Shown: in pieces, positions 45,927-58,080 of the stretch | Numbering within the stretch: position 1 is the stretch's first letter | Layout: each line of letters starts with the position of its first letter | DNA from: Linyphia triangularis | Lineage: Eukaryota; Arthropoda; Arachnida; Araneae; Linyphiidae | Length of the DNA: 64,000 nt | Direction of reading: 5' to 3' | Assembly: GCA_963978545.1 (NCBI GenBank) | Contig: OZ021726.1 | Location: 59,322,959 to 59,386,958 of the forward strand | Position numbers and translations under genes: made by a program | Notes under the pieces: model-generated | Seen by the model: only the letters and a program-made list of their open reading frames with translations | What the model was told of the DNA's origin: nothing | Database searches by the model: none

Positions 45927-47029
45927 AATTTTAGTCCAAGAATAAATGAATTTTCATTAATACAATTGAATAGTTTAGCCCAACATTCTCATTGATTGAT
46001 GTTAAAAAAATTGCTTTTTTTTTTTTTTTTTTTTTTTTTTCTTTCTTTTCAAAGAATTTAGGTTTTATTTAAAAATATATTTATACACATAGAAACATTT
46101 AGAGGGGCGCTTGAAGGAGAGGTGAATATGGGATTAGCAAGTTACATTTAAACGCATAAAAGAAAATGCTATAAGGAAATTTGAAATTTTTTCGCAATGG
46201 TTGTTGCTGTAATTCTGTTAAATCAGCTTTCTGTAGAAAAAATATTACATCGCATTATCTGTCATGATAATTCTTTCTAAAATAAAATTTAAATCGGAAA
46301 ATCAATTAACAAATGTTAAATGTGATGAAAGAAATATTTGCACAGAACTTTGGACAATTTTTTTTGTGAAATACCTTACAAAAGTAAAATCAATCAATAT
46401 ATATGTTATAATAAATATTATTAAATGACTAAGAAGGTAAAATATACTTAAAGTTAAGGCTAATTGAATATTATGCACATTATGGATATGGAATATTATG
46501 CACATTATGGATATGGAATATTATGCACATTATGGATATAGAATATTATGGATTTTCGTATGCAAGCAGTAAGTAGCATTTGTATTGAGAATAATACCAT
46601 TATAAATAAAACCCGAATTGAGCACCTTAGAAATTATTTTTAAAAGGACATATATTTTCAAATTGCGACACCACAAAATAAAATTAATTTGAATTAAATT
46701 GTTTATTTGAAAGAAAAAAAAATTCAATACATGAACGTGCTTTTGCATAGTCTCACTTTATTTTGAATTTAGATTTTGAATAAATGCACGGTGACACATG
46801 TACAAAAATCAGAATTTCGTTTTCCACAGGTGTGGTAAAACAAAAATAATCCACACAAAAAAATCTTCCGCCTATTACATGCATACTAGAGACAATAACC
46901 AAGTCCACTAACCTTGAAATATCCAGTGTTCTCACTAGTGGCACAGAAAGAGTTGCTGCCTACCCGAAGGCCACTCCAAGTTTGCTATTGAATTTAAAAT
47001 TTATTTTGAGTGTTAAAAAAAAGCACCGA
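45927..47029. other. AT-rich stretch with a short tandem repeat
   Basis: Holds a T run at about 46017-46040 and the 25-bp tandem repeat at 46466-46552; no gene seen. Confidence 0.4.
46466..46552. repeat. 25-bp tandem repeat, about 3.5 copies
   Basis: Units of 25 bp starting GAATATTATGCACATTATGG at 46466, 46491 and 46516, then a partial unit to 46552. The first three are almost identical, so the array is young. Confidence 0.95.
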
Positions 47030-47490
47030 CCGTGCGGGTCGCTGACACTATGGGTCCCTGTCGGGGGCCCCTTTTTCTCAGGGTTTTATACAAGATCCGA
47101 TCCCCCCTTCGTCCCATCCTACCAATCAGACCACTTTTTGAGGGAACCACCCTTAATTTGCCTCAGTTTTCCACCATCTCTCCTTTCTGGCACCTCTTTG
47201 ACCATGACCGCGAAGTTGCAGTTAACCCGGAAGAACATTTGAGATGGATGTGCCCGGAGGGTGTAACGGGTCATCATGCGGAAACAGTCTCCATCAACAA
47301 GTGGAAGAGAGATTTTTTGTTGTCTGTTTTCCAGATTTTGTTTTGGTTTCAAACCCTTTTTTTTTTGTGATTGGGGATGATGATACTGGCTGAGTGGCGG
47401 GATGATCACTGGAAGATGAGGAGCTGTTGTTTGAGATGGGCGGGATGATAGGTGGAAGATGGGTTAGTGGAGTAAATGTAGGGTCGGATT
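47030..47490 (-). pseudogene. GC-richer coding-like block, unidentified
   Basis: This block is clearly less AT-rich than its surroundings. On the minus strand a frame at about 47480-47290 reads DPTFTPLTHLPPIIPPISNN and SSSDHPATQPVSSSPITKKK, a Ser/Pro-rich stretch, followed by other open pieces with frame changes (VDGDCFRMMTRYTLRAHPSQ at 47310-47240). The phrase GATGGGTTAGTRGAGTAAA recurs at about 49968-49990. A retroelement gag-like or ORF1-like remnant is plausible but not shown. Confidence 0.3.
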
Positions 47491-48239
47491 GAACTGAGAT
47501 TTCTGTTCCTCAGAATCAAACGAGTCTTAAGTCACAATAAGACAACTTCATGAAAGAGTAAAAAAGCTTCTATTGGATATAATTATTGAGTGAGTTACAA
47601 AATTGTGTTTATTTTTTTTAAGAAAACGAACTTTTAAAACATCATCTGCAGTAAAATAAAAATCGGCAATGTTTTGCAAAGGCGTGTTTGATGCTGAAGT
47701 ACAAATTTAGTGGCAGCTGTTCTTTTATTTCCAACGACTCTTTCGCACTGAGAGAGGAACATTGAATTTTTAGCAGTATTCTGTAAAAAGAAAGGAGGAG
47801 CCCACACTCTAGATGTCACTTCCATAGATGTCATTGTCTGTCCATCAGAAACATATACTTTGTTATGCCACAAAGATTCAAGCTATCGACCGGTAAACTT
47901 GAAATGGAGATAATTAGCTTAAGCAAAGGTATTGAAAGCCTGTAAATAGTGGGTAAGTGTATTTCAGCTAAAATGGTGAAAATGGGGAGAAGAAGCGAGA
48001 GAAGAAAATACAATAAGTAAACGCAACTTTTTCTCTCCTTTTTTATTTATTTATAATTTATATGAAATGACCTGCTACTTATATTTTGAATTAAAATTCA
48101 GTCTAAAAAAGAAATAAAAGTGAGTACCGGGTAAGATAAAACTTTAAACCATCTTAAGAAATTTTAAACTATAATTCTATACTTGTGTATTAATTCATAT
48201 TTTATTTATATAAAAGTTTATAAATTTCTAGATAGGCCA

Positions 48240-48322
48240 CCCACAACTGAACCTTCTGTAGCATAACCACCTTTACAGTATCTGTAAGGTTATGTCCTAG
48301 GAATAAGTCCAGTTGTGTACAA
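48240..48322. repeat. short imperfect inverted repeat
   Basis: CACAACTGAAC near 48241 and GTCCAGTTGTG near 48308-48318 are inverted, and CATAACC and GGTTATG near the middle pair as well. A small hairpin or tiny MITE. Confidence 0.4.
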
Positions 48323-48561
48323 TAAATTTTGTTGGTTCAATTTCGCCAATTTTGTGATGAAAAAAAATTTATATAACTATTTTAATTCTATTACGATAGA
48401 CCATTCTTTTCTTTATTTCGTAAATCATTACAAAAAAAAAAAAAAAAAAAAAAATTATAAAATTGGTTCCGAGTTGCATTTCGTAATTAAATAAATTACC
48501 TTATTAAGTTTAGCTTAAATATTTAAATTCCAGTTAACTCCAACAGAAGTGTAAAAAACTA

Positions 48562-49308
48562 AGGGTGTGGAATATCGCGCAACTTTCATTTACACTATAA
48601 TACTGACGTGGATTTGTGTCATTTACAGTATTTATATTTTCATCATTCATTTAGTAAAAATGACCAGTTCGGTGATATTTTTTGCGATAATTCTTGTATG
48701 CGTCTTTGAAAAAAAAAAGATATCCTTTGCCAAAATGAAAATTTTGGCGATATACTTTTGGATAATTCTTAAATCATCCTTTCTTATAAGTAAAATTGGG
48801 AAGAGGAGAAAAAATTATCGTTGACAAGCTATGTTCAAGAAAAGAGAAATATCTGTGTTGAAGGCATTCGTTTCTCAACTTTTTACGCCGTTAAAGAATG
48901 TTTACGGAAATTTCACAGGTGGGTATGTTTATAATTCCTTAAGAGGCAATACACAGCGATTTTGAGCAAAATCGTCTGAGCCGTTTTTAGCAATCATTGA
49001 AAAACATGATTATATCAATGGCAGCTACCTTATGCGCATGCGCGATTTTGACGAAAACTTTAATGGTAGGTGTCATGGTTACTACTAACCCGCACACCAA
49101 ATTTAAACATCCTAGGTCAATTTGTTCGAAAGCTATGCTTACCACAGACAAGTGGACATACAGACATTTTTTCTAGAAGACTTTTTTGAAATCGGGATGT
49201 TCCAAAACGTGGAGAAATGCAAAAAAAAAATATCTAAAATTCTTTTTTTTGGCCGAATGCTATACTTTTATTACCCTATGTATGCATATGGGTAATTGAA
49301 AGTAATAA
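48562..49308. repeat. interspersed repeat pair, copy 2
   Basis: Homologous over its length to 43187-43915 in the same orientation (see that entry). Differences are scattered substitutions and homopolymer lengths. TGCGCATGCGCG is kept at 49033-49044. Confidence 0.75.
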
Positions 49309-49309
49309 G

Positions 49310-51240
49310 TTACACAATTACACTCTCACAATTTCACAGCATTTTCTTTTTCAAATTTAACACTTCACTAGTGTAGTGATAAATAATACAGTGGTTTTTA
49401 CCGTCTGAAATCAACATTCCTGGACGAAAGTAGTAATGATGCAGACACGTGAGAATTGTCAAATAAAAGGTCTCGTTAAAATGAGTTCCAAAATTCAAAA
49501 GAAAGTATATATGCTGCAGACATGTCTCGAAAACATTAGTATTTCATAAATTTCAACCATAAGTTGCAAATGAAAGTGCTTTAAAATTTGAACAGAATAT
49601 TTCTTCCATAACAAATCTAATGAAAATTTATATCTTGGCAGCAAATTGTGTAATGGAGGTGGAACTTACATATTCAATAGAATTTTTTTTTTTTTGTTGC
49701 CTAACTCGCTAAATAAGCGATAATTGGTTGCAAAAAAATCCTACCCAAGTGACAGGATTTTTTGTAATCATATATCATAAACCTTAACAGGGGAGATTTT
49801 GGTGACTAAATGTCGCCAAATTGTACCTGCTTAGTATTCATCCTGTTGTGTTTTGATTGTAAGTCCCTTTAGCGTGGAACCTAATACAATTTACCGACAG
49901 TACATCGGAGGTGATTGGTTGAGCAAAAGATGCGGAATTATTAGTTGCGATGGGCGAGAATGATAGGAATAGATGGGTTAGTAGAGTAAAGGCTAAGTTG
50001 GGCCTCAAACCAGCAGCTGCGCTCTTTCGATTGGAACGAAAAGAAGGTTTTTTGATTTTTAGCTCCTATTCCGCCACCAAAATAAGGTCAAGTTTTGTTG
50101 GGTTTTTTTTGTTTGTTTTTTTGCCTCGACGTCCGAAGTGTTGAAAGTCGAATAAATCGAGCATAGTTTGTATGATTTGAATGAAATTGGGATGGATTTG
50201 ACTCACAGCTGATGTGTTTATTTCCTATTTTCCCTAAAGAGTGGGGAAATGGGTTTTTTTAACACAATGGGGAAGTGTTTAAAAAATTAAACGTCTGAAG
50301 TTTTTTTTTTTTTTTTTAGTGATTTTCATTTTTTTATGTAAACGTTTTAGAGTAGAAATGTATGCGAGTTCTACAAAAAAAAAAAAAAACATTTTTTAAT
50401 TTGTTGAAATGTTCTTTATTTTAACTTTAGCAATATTTTTGAAAAAGAGCGCTAATTATTGATTTTTAAACCCCTACACTTCATATCAACAATAAAGAAA
50501 TAAATACATATAATAATGACTACACTCACTGAATATTTGTTAACTCCATAGGCGAATGGTCAACATTGTATGCTAAGGTCCTCGGAGTGGTGATTTTGTG
50601 TGATGACGTTATCACTTTTTCAAAAATATTAAACTTTGTAAATGAATTTTTCATCTACACCACAATATAACTTTTCATAAGTAAAAATATAACCCAGTTA
50701 TTAAAGTTTGTTTTAAAAATTGATAACCAAAAGAGATACACACCAGAAATAGCACATCTAATGTATTTTCTTGATTGAGAAAGCTTACAAACGGATGGCT
50801 TAACTGCTCCAAACTCCAAAACATTCCATCTCTCACCCCTTGAAGGTTGAAAACTTCAATAGGTGGAGAGCCACTGTTTTAAAAGGATAAATACAAATCA
50901 GATTTCTAAATTTCAGAGATAGTGATTTATCTTACTCGTTCGTGCATTACAAGGGACCTTTCTGGGGAGATATGAGGGGCCTAACCCTATAAGAAAGGTA
51001 GAGGGGGCCTATAGGGGTATTTTCAGGGGCCTCCGAGGCCAAGGTCGAAGGGTCGATTGGGGGAGAGCCCTCTGTTGGGTGGAACAAAAGGGGCCAAGCA
51101 TGTCTTGTTTCAGCCATTTTCTTGTGGATCTTTGATTCGATTTAGAATTTTGAGACAATGACCTCCAAACGAATTCTAGGAATTTGGTATTTTACACTGT
51201 GAGAATCTATACACATTAATAGGCAAGGCGTTTGTGAGTG
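49310..51240. other. non-genic stretch
   Basis: AT-rich with T runs. It contains the short segment near 49968-49990 shared with 47440-47475 and a GC-rich patch at 50950-51090 (GGGGCC-rich) of unknown origin. No gene seen. Confidence 0.4.
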
Positions 51241-51248
51241 GTAGTCAC

Positions 51249-51676
51249 TAGAGGTCGGAAATATCGATAAAAATAAATATCGATACTATATCGTTGCATT
51301 AAAAAAAATATCGATAAAATATTGATGTATCGATAAATGATTTCTTTTTAAATTGGATTTTCAATTTTACCAGAAACAAAGTTTTTCGTGGCAAATTTCT
51401 ATTTTTCATGATTGCTTTTTATAAGGTGACTACTTTTTCAACTGAAATGAATCAATTAGAAAAAGAAAGAAAAAATTAAAAATTTATATTTTCGCTTAAT
51501 TGGTGCAGTGATTTTAAGAAAAATTTAGATAATTTTCAATAGCTTTTAAGTGTATGGGAAAATATTGAATATTGGTGCCATTTTAACTGTCTCTCAGCCA
51601 AGTTCAAACTTTACTTTTGAAGTTTTTGAAAAGGGAATATAGAAAATCGAAAAAACACATGGAACTACAAAACGAT

Positions 51677-51712
<36 letters not shown>

Positions 51713-51823
51713 TGCTTAAAAATATTGATATATCGGTGACTTTTATCAATTTTTTTACTAACGATATTTTTTTTAGAAATATTGATAAAAAATATCATCG
51801 TATCGATATATCGCCGACCTCTA
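51249..51823. mobile_element. hAT MITE with ATCGATA repeats and 8-bp duplication
   Basis: Ends TAGAGGTCGG (51249) and CCGACCTCTA (ending 51823) are perfect inverted repeats. GTAGTCAC abuts both exactly (51241-51248 and 51824-51831). ATCGATA or close variants recur several times within 100 bp of each end. No coding capacity. A truncated inverted copy lies at 58080-58325. Confidence 0.9.
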
Positions 51824-52252
51824 GTAGTCACTCCTCCAAATTTACACAACCAATTTTTGTGGTTAAAGTGTCATTTGAAAGAGATTGAACTGTAAATTTT
51901 TGCAAAACAGTCCAAAACTAGAAAAAATAACTTAATCATTAGTTTAAATAATTACGGAAATGATTTAGATAATCTGAATGGCAATAGTGTGTTGTTTACA
52001 TTTGGGTTATTTTGGGTGACTTGTTAAAGGGAATGTGATTTGTGATTTATCATTAAATGCTTTTGGGCAAACCTAATAAGAGGGAAAAGACCCAGTGTTG
52101 GGGATTGACGAGCGTTAACGAGCAGGAGGCGGAATCCCCTAATAATGTATTGATATGCAACCACAAAAACGAAAGAACGGCCCTCAAATTCACTTCTATA
52201 TTAAATTTTGAATCTTAAAAAATATTTTCAGAGAGTGCAAAAAAAAATAAAA

Positions 52253-52257
<5 letters not shown>

Positions 52258-52340
<83 letters not shown>
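52258..52340. repeat. (TA)n microsatellite, left arm
   Basis: About 83 bp of pure TA, directly bordering the element at 52341. Confidence 0.97.
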
Positions 52341-52344
<4 letters not shown>

Positions 52345-54972
52345 GTGTCCACAGAAAAGTTATTTTAAAATTCCCTGATATTTCCCTGATTATTCCTTGA
52401 AGCACCCAATTTTTTCCCTGATTATAAGCTATCGACAAAATATATATAAATAATAAACTTTCAAGTAAAAGAACATTCAAATTCACCATCATAAAGAAAA
52501 TTACGATGCATGTACTGTTTATCTTTACACATTCATAACACAAATACCAAATTGCTTCCTTTAGTGTAGTGTATGTATAGTGTACCTGTACTGTGCGTGT
52601 GCAATTATACTTTAAAATCACACTTTTTTTCATTACAATCTAATCTAAAGAAAAGAGGACTCTAGTATTAAATTTCAGATGTAATAAGCTGTTTTTGTAA
52701 GTATTATTTTAAAAATAAAAACAAACCATAAATAATGTCAAAATGGATCAAACACACACACATTTAAAAAATACTCTGTATAATATATTAACTACTTTTG
52801 TTTTCTGAATACTTGCAATTTTAATCAAATTTTGAAAATAAATAATTACTTTTAAATATTTTCGTAATGTAAAATTTTTATGTTTTATGAATTATATATC
52901 AATTTGTGTATTAAAAAAAAAATACCACACTGTCTTCAAATGTAGTTGGATTGGGGGAGTTACACCATTTTCATTGTCTTTTTAGTTTGCATAATTTTGT
53001 TGTCCAAATTGTTCAATTTTATTATTTGCATAATTGAAATTTTCTTTTTTGTTTAAGATCAGCTGTAGCCACTGTTTAGGTACAATACCCAAGCAAAATT
53101 TTTACAAAATAAACACATTTTCCCCAGACGAATTAATTTTAAACAATTATACATAAAAAAAATTGCTTTAACTTTTTTAAACTATTACTTACATCTATAG
53201 TTAAAATGTAAATTTATTTTTCAAGTTAAAATAAACAATTTTAAATTCAATAGCAGTTAAAATGACAATTTTAAATAAAGGATACATAATAAAAACTGAG
53301 ACGATTTGGATTAATTTCTTGCGCAAAATAAAAATAAAATTCTAATCATTCATCATAATTCAAACCAAACGGTGAAAAGGATCCTCACATACACACTAAT
53401 CACGTACATAGAGGCTTTCACATCAGAGGAAGTCTAGGAGAATGACACCAAAACGACGTCGCGAACCTCGCCAATATTCAGTGAAAACGGCTTAAATCTA
53501 AGTGAAAATTGCAGCTACTTCAACGTAAATATCGGTGATAGCGGCAGTTTCGGCAATTATATTAAACCAACAATCGGCAAAAATGCCCGTACCGGTGCAG
53601 GCAAAATGCCCGGTAAGAAGATTCAGTGATTGTCAGACTTGCAAGTCCAACAAAATTTTAATGCAGAATTGTATCGATCTTAGGAATGACCGAAATTTCA
53701 ATTAAAAGAAAAAGTCGAAATTCGCGTTTTAGCTGAACTGTACTATGTCCGACAGATGCAAACCTCTGCAATAACGTCAGTAACTATTAGTTGGGAGTAA
53801 GACTCGACGAAAATGAGCATCACACAGCAACGTAACAACGGCGATAATGCTCGCCATAATCACAGGAATAACTGCCATTTCATCAGCGTAACGTTCTGCA
53901 AAATGGCTATAACATAGCAATGTAAATAATTCCGATAGAGTCTAACATTAGAGAAAAGTAAGGGGAGAGGGAATAATAATTCCATCGGTGGTTTGGGGAA
54001 GTCTGAACGCATGCAGGTTCCATGATTGTCAGGAAATTTTAATCTCCGCGAGATCAATGAGAAAATTGTAGAAAAACTTTGATAGGTGGAAAAATAAGAA
54101 AAATTCACGAAAGCGGAAAGATGAGAAATTTAAAAAAAAGTTACGACCTTCATTGATTCTTTCCACCGATCGGCGGAAGCAATCACATCCCTGCATTAAG
54201 GCAACAATCGCCAAAAATGACCATCACACCAACGTAAATATCAAAGTTAGCATCCAATATATCGATGGAAATCGCTGAAATTGAGGCGATTCTATCGACT
54301 TCAAATCTACGAAATTTATAATCACAACATCACAAGAATGTAAATCTCGGTGATAACTCCCGTCTTAGCAGCCCAAATCTCGGCAATAACAAGCTTAACA
54401 TCAGCGTAACGTTCGGCGAAAATCAACCACCACACACCAGCATAAACAACAGCGATAGATGCTGGTAATCAGCAAGAAAAGTGGTCACTACATCAAAGTT
54501 TGGAGAAATCAGAACGAAGGTAGGTAGGTTCCTTGGTTGTGAGACAAGCAAGTAAACCCAATAAAATTGTAATGCAGTTTTGTATCTGTCTCAGGAATGA
54601 TGGAAATTTCAACAAAAAAAGTGCTGAAATCCGTGTTTCAGCAGAACTGTACCATGGCTGACAGGTGCAATCTCTGAAATAGTGTCAGTGATACACCACG
54701 AAAATGAGCAGCACGCAAGAAAGTGTTTCTTGCCCTCTATAATCAGGAAAATATCGGCCATTTTACCACAGTAAAGTTCAGAAAAATGACCATCACATAC
54801 CAACGTAAATAATGCCGATAGACTACTATAATATAAAAGAAAAATGAGAAAGAAATATAGTCATTCCATCGGCGATTTGAGGCAAATTTGAACGTAAGCA
54901 GGTTTAGTGATTGTCAGGAAATTTTAATGCGAGAAGTTACGTGGTCGATCTTGCAAGCAGAATTTTTGACGT

Positions 54973-55009
<37 letters not shown>

Positions 55010-55212
55010 ATTTCTATTATTTTTTTTTATTATTTTTTAATTGATTTTGGTAGCTGTGTATCTTTAATTGTCAAAATCAAAAGTTTCATTTTAATTTCGG
55101 AAAATTCCTTTAAACTTTTTGACAAAATCCCTGATAATTCCCCGATTTTTCCAGAAATGCCGAATTCCCTGACTTTTCCCGATATTCCCGGTTTTCCCGA
55201 TCTGTGGACACC

Positions 55213-55215
<3 letters not shown>
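52341..55215. mobile_element. 2.9-kb hAT-like element inside a TA microsatellite
   Basis: Left end AAAGGTGTCCACAGA and right end (complement) CAGGGTGTCCACAGA are inverted over about 15 bp, with the typical hAT CAGGG at the right. TCCCTGAT-like motifs recur near both ends. Each side is flanked by a long TA tract, so a TATATATA target duplication is plausible but cannot be proved. The interior is non-coding and includes a duplicated block (53600-54950) and a T run at about 54967-55004. Confidence 0.7.
53600..54950. repeat. diverged internal direct duplication, about 0.9-kb period
   Basis: Blocks at about 53610-54045 and 54515-54930 are homologous in direct orientation: AATGCAG..TTGTATC, TAGGAATGA..GAAATTTCAA, GAACTGTAC.ATG, AATAATTCCATCGG and GATTGTCAGGAAATTTTAAT. 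Offsets are 885-911 bp. The intervening 54200-54500 also resembles 53480-53600 (AACGTAAATATC, ATCGGCAAAAATG), so the period may cover the whole stretch. Confidence 0.7.

Positions 55216-55297
<82 letters not shown>
55216..55297. repeat. (TA)n microsatellite, right arm
   Basis: About 82 bp of TA directly bordering the right end of the element. Confidence 0.97.
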
Positions 55298-55299
<2 letters not shown>

Positions 55300-55376
55300 G
55301 TATCAATTTCCTTAAAAATACTAGAAATACCACTAAAAAACACCCGTAGTTCTTAAAATGTTTTCCATCAACTGTA

Positions 55377-55552
55377 GCCGACCAAACGGTATAGTGGTTA
55401 GCGTGCTAGCTTCTAGACCGCGAGGTTGCGGGTTCGAGTCCCGTGTTGGCATGGGTGTTTATAAATGTATGTTGGTTTGTCTAATGACGAATGTTTCGGC
55501 GCATTATAGCCCTCATGTTGCTGACGGCGCCAGATAATCTGAATACAACCAA
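55377..55552 (+). mobile_element. tRNA-derived SINE with 12-bp target duplication
   Basis: The head (55377-55450) has box A-like ACGGTATAGTGGTTAGCGTG and box B GGGTTCGAGTCCC, with a T-arm that pairs fully and an acceptor stem of about six pairs. The anticodon arm is poor, so it is not a working tRNA. The body follows through TTGGCATGGGTGTTTATAAA and ends near AATACAACCAA. CCATCAACTGTA occurs exactly on both sides (55365-55376 and 55553-55564). It shares its tRNA-body junction with the SINE at the left end of the window. Confidence 0.88.
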
Positions 55553-55899
55553 CCATCAACTGTAATACATAATCGAGCTCTCGTAATGTTTTTGTAAATA
55601 TTTTTATCTTCTCCAGTAATATTGTTGCAAGCATCGATTATCTTTCGTTTAAGGTCGAGGTTTAGGAAGCGAATATTATAAACTAGTGTTTAAAGCCGAC
55701 CCCAAAAATAAAATTAGAGCGGCGCGGCGTTCAATCATAAAAGTTGAGAAAGGGCATTCTGTGATTCCTTACAAACCAATCCGTTATTTAACAAAGTTTT
55801 CGTTAAGCCAGTTTGCCCATTTATAGTCTTGTTTGTAGGCTAATCTACCCTAAACATGCAAAAATGGTTTTAATGTTAATAATATCTTGCAATTTTAAA

Positions 55900-56110
55900 T
55901 CTTTTTTATTAACTTCAATTTTGTTTGTTTGTTTGGTTGAATGGGTGTGTGGCTGCTGGACAAATCTGCGGAAGCGTAACTAACCCGCTTGCAGTCATCT
56001 GATAGGGTTGAAACTTGGCAGATAGGTTCGATGTCGTTAACAATGCATTCTATCAAGTTTTGAGAGGTGTCACTGACACTAAAAGGTCGCTTTTACACAT
56101 GCTTCTATAA
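55900..56110 (+). repeat. dispersed repeat, copy 2 (partial)
   Basis: Shares TTATTAACTTCAATTTTGTT, TCTGCGGAAG, GGTTGAAACTTGGCAGATAG, GCATTCTATCAAGTTTTG and CACTAAAAGGTCGCTTTTAC with the copy at 35272. Its 3' half is absent. Confidence 0.7.
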
Positions 56111-56114
56111 TCGT

Positions 56115-57735
56115 TTTGGAAAACTAATAAATATCACTTAAGTGATCAAAAGAACTTATAGTTATAAGTCAGTCATAGGAGGAAAAAAAAAAAGCACAAG
56201 GGAAAATGTAAAAAAAAACACCACATAATTTTGAAAATGTGGATGGTGTCATTGGAGTCACTGATACTGGGAGGTTAGCAAGAACAATAGAAGTGTGAAT
56301 TATACAATTATTTCGATAAATCACAACGCGAACAAGGAACTGGAACACAAGAAAGGACAGACATCCAGAATAATCTGATAGTTCCGTGAACTGTGTTAAC
56401 ATACAACAGGACTTTAAACAAATGCCAACCATTTCTATTTTTTTAGATTATTTCTAGTTTTGTCGTGTCTGACCTTCGAACAGAATCAGGTTGAACTTCA
56501 AGTTCAATCTCTTATCTTTGTATGCTTACTAATAAGCTTTCCCGGTAACGTGGCTCACCTCGATTTACATACTTCTTACAACCGGAATATGGGAATAACA
56601 ATTTCATCCTTCAATTACTTGTGTTATGAATTCGATGGTACTTTTTGATGGGAGTTTTTTTCTAAAGGAAGTTTTGTTATTTTTTCATCTTAGAGCAAGT
56701 GCTTTTGCATATACTCTACTGACGTTCAAAAGGATCAATTAGTAAGAATACAAGTCATTTCAGAGTTTTAGAATATTAATTAAAGTTTTAACTATGTACA
56801 ACTTTCAAAACGAATTACCACAAATTAATTATTCTTATAATTAATTTTTTTTTCTGTGATATCAGTTTTTTGGAAAGAAAAGTAAAATAAACGATCGTTG
56901 CAAAAGTAAAAAAAGTACTTCCGCATATAAAAAATGTAGGTTAATATAGATTAAAATTTTTATGCACATCAATAGATTATGGAATTTTATCGAGGAACTT
57001 AGACTCTCATGCAATTTTTATTTAAGTAATATTTTCTCTGAATTTCATGTTAGTCCAATCAGGGGTAAGTAGTTAATAGAAAGTTTTACGAGATGTCACA
57101 TAACAAAGGTTCCCTCATGTGTCGCCTCATTGAAGGTGAATACCGTAAATTTGTAAAATATGAATTTATTTTTTACTTTGATAGAGAATACTTATGCCAA
57201 TTTTTTATGTTAAAATGTTTGGGTGAAATGTTTGCTCAGTCTTTGATTTTTCACAAATGTTTATTGGATTTCGTGTCGAAATGTCCATTAATAGTTATGA
57301 ATTAATTTTCTGTTCAAATAAACTGAGCATACTCTCTTGTTCCTTCCTGGCGACTTATATATTTTTTTCTTTCAAGTTGTGTGTTCGGTACAAATCGTGA
57401 AGAATGAGTACTCCTTGAAAACTTCTTCCCTACTTAACAATGATAATGAAGGAAAAGAAGGATCTACAGTAAAATATTTCCACCTTGGCAACATGAAGTT
57501 ACTTGGCTTAAACAATCTTGATTTATTTCAGTGTACTGTTAGAATTTTGTTTAAAGTTATCTTCAATCCATTTTTGTAATAAGAGTCCATTATCATTTAA
57601 CAACCACTTGTTGCCAACGAAATGAAAATATGCTGGATGGTAGAAATCTAAAGATCCCGTAATATTTACCTGGGCTGGGCGCAACCAAAAAAATGTTGTG
57701 AGTGAGGTTAAGTGTGCATTAAAATCTGAATTTTT
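56115..57735. other. non-genic stretch
   Basis: AT-rich; several short frames without recognisable features. No repeat with matched ends was seen. Confidence 0.4.
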
Positions 57736-57739
57736 CATC

Positions 57740-58080
57740 TCGGAAAAATCTTTTATATTAACTTCGATCTTGTGTGCATGTGTATGTCGATGGCGAGGTC
57801 TGCGGAGGTCTAGTTAACCCCGTTGTCGTCATCCAATCGTGCTGAAACTTAGCAGATAGATTCGATGTCGATGATAATGTATTCTATCAAATTTTGGAGG
57901 CTGTCACTAAAAGATCGCTTTTATGGGATACTAGTAAACCAACCTATCGTCATCCCGTCGTGCTGAAATAGCATTTAACAGATCATTGAAGAAACTCCAC
58001 TCTGTTGCCAAAATCGTTTTAATACCTAAATAATAAAATTGTTTTGATCAGAATAAATAAAAGATATTTGGATGCGAGTT
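57740..58080 (+). repeat. dispersed repeat, copy 3
   Basis: Nearly the same extent as copy 1: ATATTAACTTCGATCTTGTG, TCTGCGGAGG, CATCCAATCG, GCTGAAACTTAGCAGATAGA, CACTAAAAGATCGCTTTTA, ending ATCAGAATAAATAAAAG and TTGGATGCGAG. A truncated hAT MITE starts where the homology to copy 1 stops. Confidence 0.75.

Noticed and set aside
52196..52633. Minus-strand open frame of 145 codons with a long Tyr-Ile alternation
   Set aside because: It is the translation of the TA microsatellite plus flanks; the same artefact occurs at 55091-55343.
55377..55450. Functional tRNA gene
   Set aside because: Box A, box B and most stems are present but the anticodon arm does not pair well, and a SINE body with target duplication continues downstream.
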